From JABMMZ01 sp044377005 (GTDB lineage Bacteria; Bacteroidota; Bacteroidia; NS11-12g; UBA955), in contig JBILJV010000087.1 of the NCBI GenBank assembly GCA_044377005.1, positions 1-7,205 on the forward strand: DNA of 7,205 bases. The letters run 5' to 3'. How positions within the stretch are numbered: the first letter of the stretch is position 1; each line of letters opens with the position of its first letter. Shown piece by piece: positions 4,545-7,205 of the stretch. A program made the position numbers and the translations under genes. The notes under the pieces were generated by a model. That model saw nothing but the letters and a program-made list of their open reading frames with translations. It made no database searches and was not told the DNA's origin.

Positions 4545-7205
4545 TTTTTTATTTCATCAATGTTAAATTTATGTATACTATTTTCATCAACTTCTAAGAT
4601 ATCATCGGCTATTATTTTCTTCTTTTCTTGTAAATGCAATATCTTTTCTTCGATACTGTCTTTACTGATGAACTTATATACAATCACTGGTTTGTCTTGT
4701 CCTATTCGGTGTGTTCTATCCATAGCTTGTCTCTCTGAAGCTGGATTCCACCATGGGTCTAAAATAAAGACATAGTCTGCTGCGGTCAAATTTAATCCAA
4801 CGCCACCTGTTTTTAGTTGCATTAAAAACAATTGGTTACCTTCTCCACGCTGAAATAAATCTACTTGCTCCTGACGCTGTGACATTTTTACACTTCCATC
4901 CAAATAATAATAAGGTATGTTTTCCTTGTTTAAATATTGCCCTAATAATTTTAAATGCTTTACAAATTGTGAAAAAATAAGCACCTTATGCCCCGAATTT
5001 ATTACATTCTGTAAGGTTTCTTTTAATACTTCAAACTTACCTGAATCATCGTCATACAACTTATCAAACATGGAAGGGTGATTGGCAATCTGCCTCAATG
5101 AGATTAGGCCATTTAATATGTTTAATTTGTTTTTTACAAATGATTTATCATTTAAATTTAACAATAATTCATTGCGATACATGGCTTTCGTTTTTTCATA
5201 CATCTCTTTTTGTACGGGTGACATGTCGCAAAAAATAACCTTCTCAGTTTTGGGAGGTAATTCAGTTGCAACTTGTTCCTTGGTTCTTCGCATCATAAAT
5301 GGATGAATTATTAATCGCAAATCTTGAATCAATTTGGGGTCTTTGATTTTTTCAACAGATTCTTGGTACTTTTTATTAAATGAATGGTAATTACCCAATA
5401 AACCAGGATTGATAAAGTTGAAAATACTCCATAAATCCGTAATACTATTTTCTATTGGTGTTCCACTCATCGCAATCTTACATTTTCCTACCAGTTTGTT
5501 TACACAAAGAGTGGTTTGTGAATTAGGATTTTTAATGGCTTGTGCTTCGTCTAAAATAAGGTATTCAAATACAATGTTTTTTAACTGGTCAATATCATTA
5601 CGCATAGTGCCATAACTTGTAATGATTATATCTGTTTTGCCAATAAATTGCTTAATATCTTTAGATCTTTGTGCCCCTGCATGGATTGTATAGCTTAAAT
5701 TAGTGAATTTTTCTATTTCATTTTTCCAATTGTAAACCAACGATGTAGGTACTACTACTAATGAAGTATTTAATTGCTCGGAAATTATTTCGCCCAATAA
5801 ATTTGTTTGACCAAGAGGAGGAGTATGTTCTTCTTTTATAGATTGAAGCAAGGTTAGTATTTGTAATGTTTTCCCTAATCCCATGTCATCCGCCAAACAA
5901 GCCCCCATTTTTTGAGTGTACAAATGCTTCATCCAAGAGTATCCATCCAATTGATAATGCCTTAGGTCTGCTTTAAGATTATTTGGCAAGGGGAAGGTTT
6001 GTGGATTTTTAAACCAGTCTAAATCATTAATATTACTTGGTAATTCCGAGTTTTTCAGATGTTCTAACAATCCAAAATGGTGTTTTTTTAGAATCAAACC
6101 ATCTTGATTAGTCTCGGAAAAGTCTAAAATTGCACCATATTTTTCGAACCATTCATCAGGGATTATAGCAAAACTGCCATCTGGTAATTCATATTCCTTG
6201 ATGCCATTTAAAATATGTTTTTTCAATTTAATAAATGGAATGGAAAAAGGACCAAATTGAACCATTGCCCTTAAGTCGAACCAATCATTTTCGTTACTTA
6301 TGTTTATTTTTATATTACTTTCTCCTATAAAAAATTGTTTGTCAATACCACTTTGGTCAATCACAAAACCTCCTGCTTTGAGTTGGTCTTGATGTGTGTT
6401 CAAAAGTCCAATGATGTTATTATTGGGATTTGAATTGATAAATAATGCACCTTCGTACATTTTAAATCCTATATTCTCCAATACTTCAACAATCTTTTTT
6501 TCCCATTGTATGTTACGTGAAATTCGGGTGAAAAAATACTGATCGTCAATGTGTTTTAAAGTCACTGATACCATTTTTTGGGAATGGTAAGGAAATTGAT
6601 TTTCACCATAATTGAAAAACAATCCTATACAATACTGTTGACCCGTGAATGAGTTAACTTTTAAAACAGGGTGGGCACGATGGTGTTCAGTATTAATCTC
6701 AAATCCCTCTGCATAAACGTCGTATTTTTCTAACAAAGGCTTTACGAATTTTTCATAATGTAAAGGTTCGCTACTTTTGGGTATATGGATGTATTTTTTT
6801 TGTAAAAAAGGAAGTATTTTTTTTCCTTCCACTGATTTTTTAAACGTAAAAACTTGCTGTCCGTTGATGAGCCAAGCTGGTTCTAGTGTTATAATATCTG
6901 TATCGGTTTGATTGAAATTGACTTTTTGGCCGTTTAATTTGATAGTTGCAAAGTAATTCGTTCCAATATCATTTCGTCTGAAATGAAATAAAATACCTGC
7001 TTGTTCTTTTACTAAGTTAAGTTTTCTATAAGTGAAATTTTTGTCTTTCCCCAAAAATAAAGGTTCATCGTTTAATAAATCTAGTATTTTTAAAAGACGT
7101 TTTTCAACGTATGCTCTTACTTTTAGGTGAATTTCATCGTCGTAATAACGGTTGTAAAAATCGACCGTACGGATACTTTTCTTTATGGGATTAAATTTTT
7201 TGGCT
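4532..7205 (-). CDS. SWI2/SNF2-family DEAD/DEAH-box helicase, 5' end beyond window
   Basis: 890 residues are visible (numbered from the first full codon, 7204-7202), ending at TAA 4534-4532. The frame is open to the right edge, so the start lies outside; TTG at 7054 is internal. Residues 1 to about 400 are a divergent N-terminal region, similar in placement to the SNF2-associated domains of bacterial Snf2 proteins, with no SWIM zinc-finger in the visible part. The RecA-like motor follows: Q-like 'LRHYQLDGYSWM' (414-425), Walker A 'DDMGLGKT' (439-446), 'VVVPTSL' (483-489), Walker B 'LDEAQAIKN' (551-559), motif III 'SGTPIENS' (580-587). The helicase C lobe has 'VLIFSQF' (741-747), 'YLDGSVK' (768-774), motif V 'TGGVGLNLTAAD' (799-810), 'DPWWNPA' (816-822) and motif VI 'DRTHRIGQ' (829-836). 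DEAQ in place of DEAH is typical of bacterial Snf2 proteins. ATP-driven DNA translocation and remodelling of protein-DNA complexes is the expected activity; the specific process (transcription recycling as for RapA, repair, other) cannot be told. Confidence 0.95.
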   Translation of the reverse strand, partial: AKKFNPIKKSIRTVDFYNRYYDDEIHLKVRAYVEKRLLKILDLLNDEPLFLGKDKNFTYRKLNLVKEQAGILFHFRRNDIGTNYFATIKLNGQKVNFNQTDTDIITLEPAWLINGQQVFTFKKSVEGKKILPFLQKKYIHIPKSSEPLHYEKFVKPLLEKYDVYAEGFEINTEHHRAHPVLKVNSFTGQQYCIGLFFNYGENQFPYHSQKMVSVTLKHIDDQYFFTRISRNIQWEKKIVEVLENIGFKMYEGALFINSNPNNNIIGLLNTHQDQLKAGGFVIDQSGIDKQFFIGESNIKINISNENDWFDLRAMVQFGPFSIPFIKLKKHILNGIKEYELPDGSFAIIPDEWFEKYGAILDFSETNQDGLILKKHHFGLLEHLKNSELPSNINDLDWFKNPQTFPLPNNLKADLRHYQLDGYSWMKHLYTQKMGACLADDMGLGKTLQILTLLQSIKEEHTPPLGQTNLLGEIISEQLNTSLVVVPTSLVYNWKNEIEKFTNLSYTIHAGAQRSKDIKQFIGKTDIIITSYGTMRNDIDQLKNIVFEYLILDEAQAIKNPNSQTTLCVNKLVGKCKIAMSGTPIENSITDLWSIFNFINPGLLGNYHSFNKKYQESVEKIKDPKLIQDLRLIIHPFMMRRTKEQVATELPPKTEKVIFCDMSPVQKEMYEKTKAMYRNELLLNLNDKSFVKNKLNILNGLISLRQIANHPSMFDKLYDDDSGKFEVLKETLQNVINSGHKVLIFSQFVKHLKLLGQYLNKENIPYYYLDGSVKMSQRQEQVDLFQRGEGNQLFLMQLKTGGVGLNLTAADYVFILDPWWNPASERQAMDRTHRIGQDKPVIVYKFISKDSIEEKILHLQEKKKIIADDILEVDENSIHKFNIDEIKNLFD

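Noticed and set aside
7052..7054. TTG as start codon of the helicase
   Set aside because: The frame is open upstream for 50 codons to the window edge and the TTG has no ribosome-binding context.
1..7205. A multi-gene defence system linking the nuclease, DUF2130 protein and SNF2 helicase
   Set aside because: The nuclease has a signal peptide and is exported, the genes are divergent or convergent with separate promoters, and no methyltransferase, CRISPR or other defence partner is present.

Overview
The window is AT-rich and reads as a chromosomal segment of a Bacteroidota (Bacteroidetes) bacterium. Three things support this. One protein carries a type IX secretion (T9SS) C-terminal sorting domain. 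The clearest promoter-like sequences fit the Bacteroidota -33/-7 pattern (TTTG, about 20 bases, TAnnTTTG). The translation starts lack Shine-Dalgarno sequences and sit behind A-rich leaders. Genus cannot be told from sequence reading alone.

Layout from left to right: (1) 2-1057, minus strand, is a secreted DNA/RNA non-specific endonuclease of the Serratia-nuclease (DRGH) family. It ends in a short Cys/His module and its 3' end is cut by the window. (2) 1058-1391 is a divergent intergenic region with promoter elements for both flanking genes and a cluster of three inverted repeats. (3) 1392-2684, plus strand, is a DUF2130-type protein: one N-terminal CxxC, a long coiled coil, then a probable PD-(D/E)XK nuclease-like core. 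(4) 2832-3422, minus strand, is a phospholipid-scramblase/LURP-one (Tubby-like) protein built from a repeated beta-hairpin motif. (5) 3686-4486, minus strand, is a T9SS-exported protein of unknown function, followed by a strong rho-independent terminator. (6) 4532 to the right edge, minus strand, is a large SWI2/SNF2-family DEAD/DEAH helicase whose true start lies beyond 7205. The in-frame TTG at 7054 is not the start, because the frame stays open for 50 more codons to the edge.

The three right-hand genes share a strand but look separately controlled. The T9SS gene has its own good promoter overlapping the last codons of the helicase gene and its own strong terminator, and the scramblase-like gene has its own candidate promoter. 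The five genes do not form an obvious pathway. I see no CRISPR array, RNA gene, insertion sequence, integrase or recognisable multi-gene defence system. Two nuclease-related genes and a SNF2 helicase lie within 7 kb, but their orientations and separate promoters argue against one operon. The most unusual items are the Cys/His tail of the nuclease, the inverted-repeat cluster at 1190-1258, the five-fold repeat in the scramblase-like protein, and the palindrome-plus-terminator arrangement at 3634-3691.
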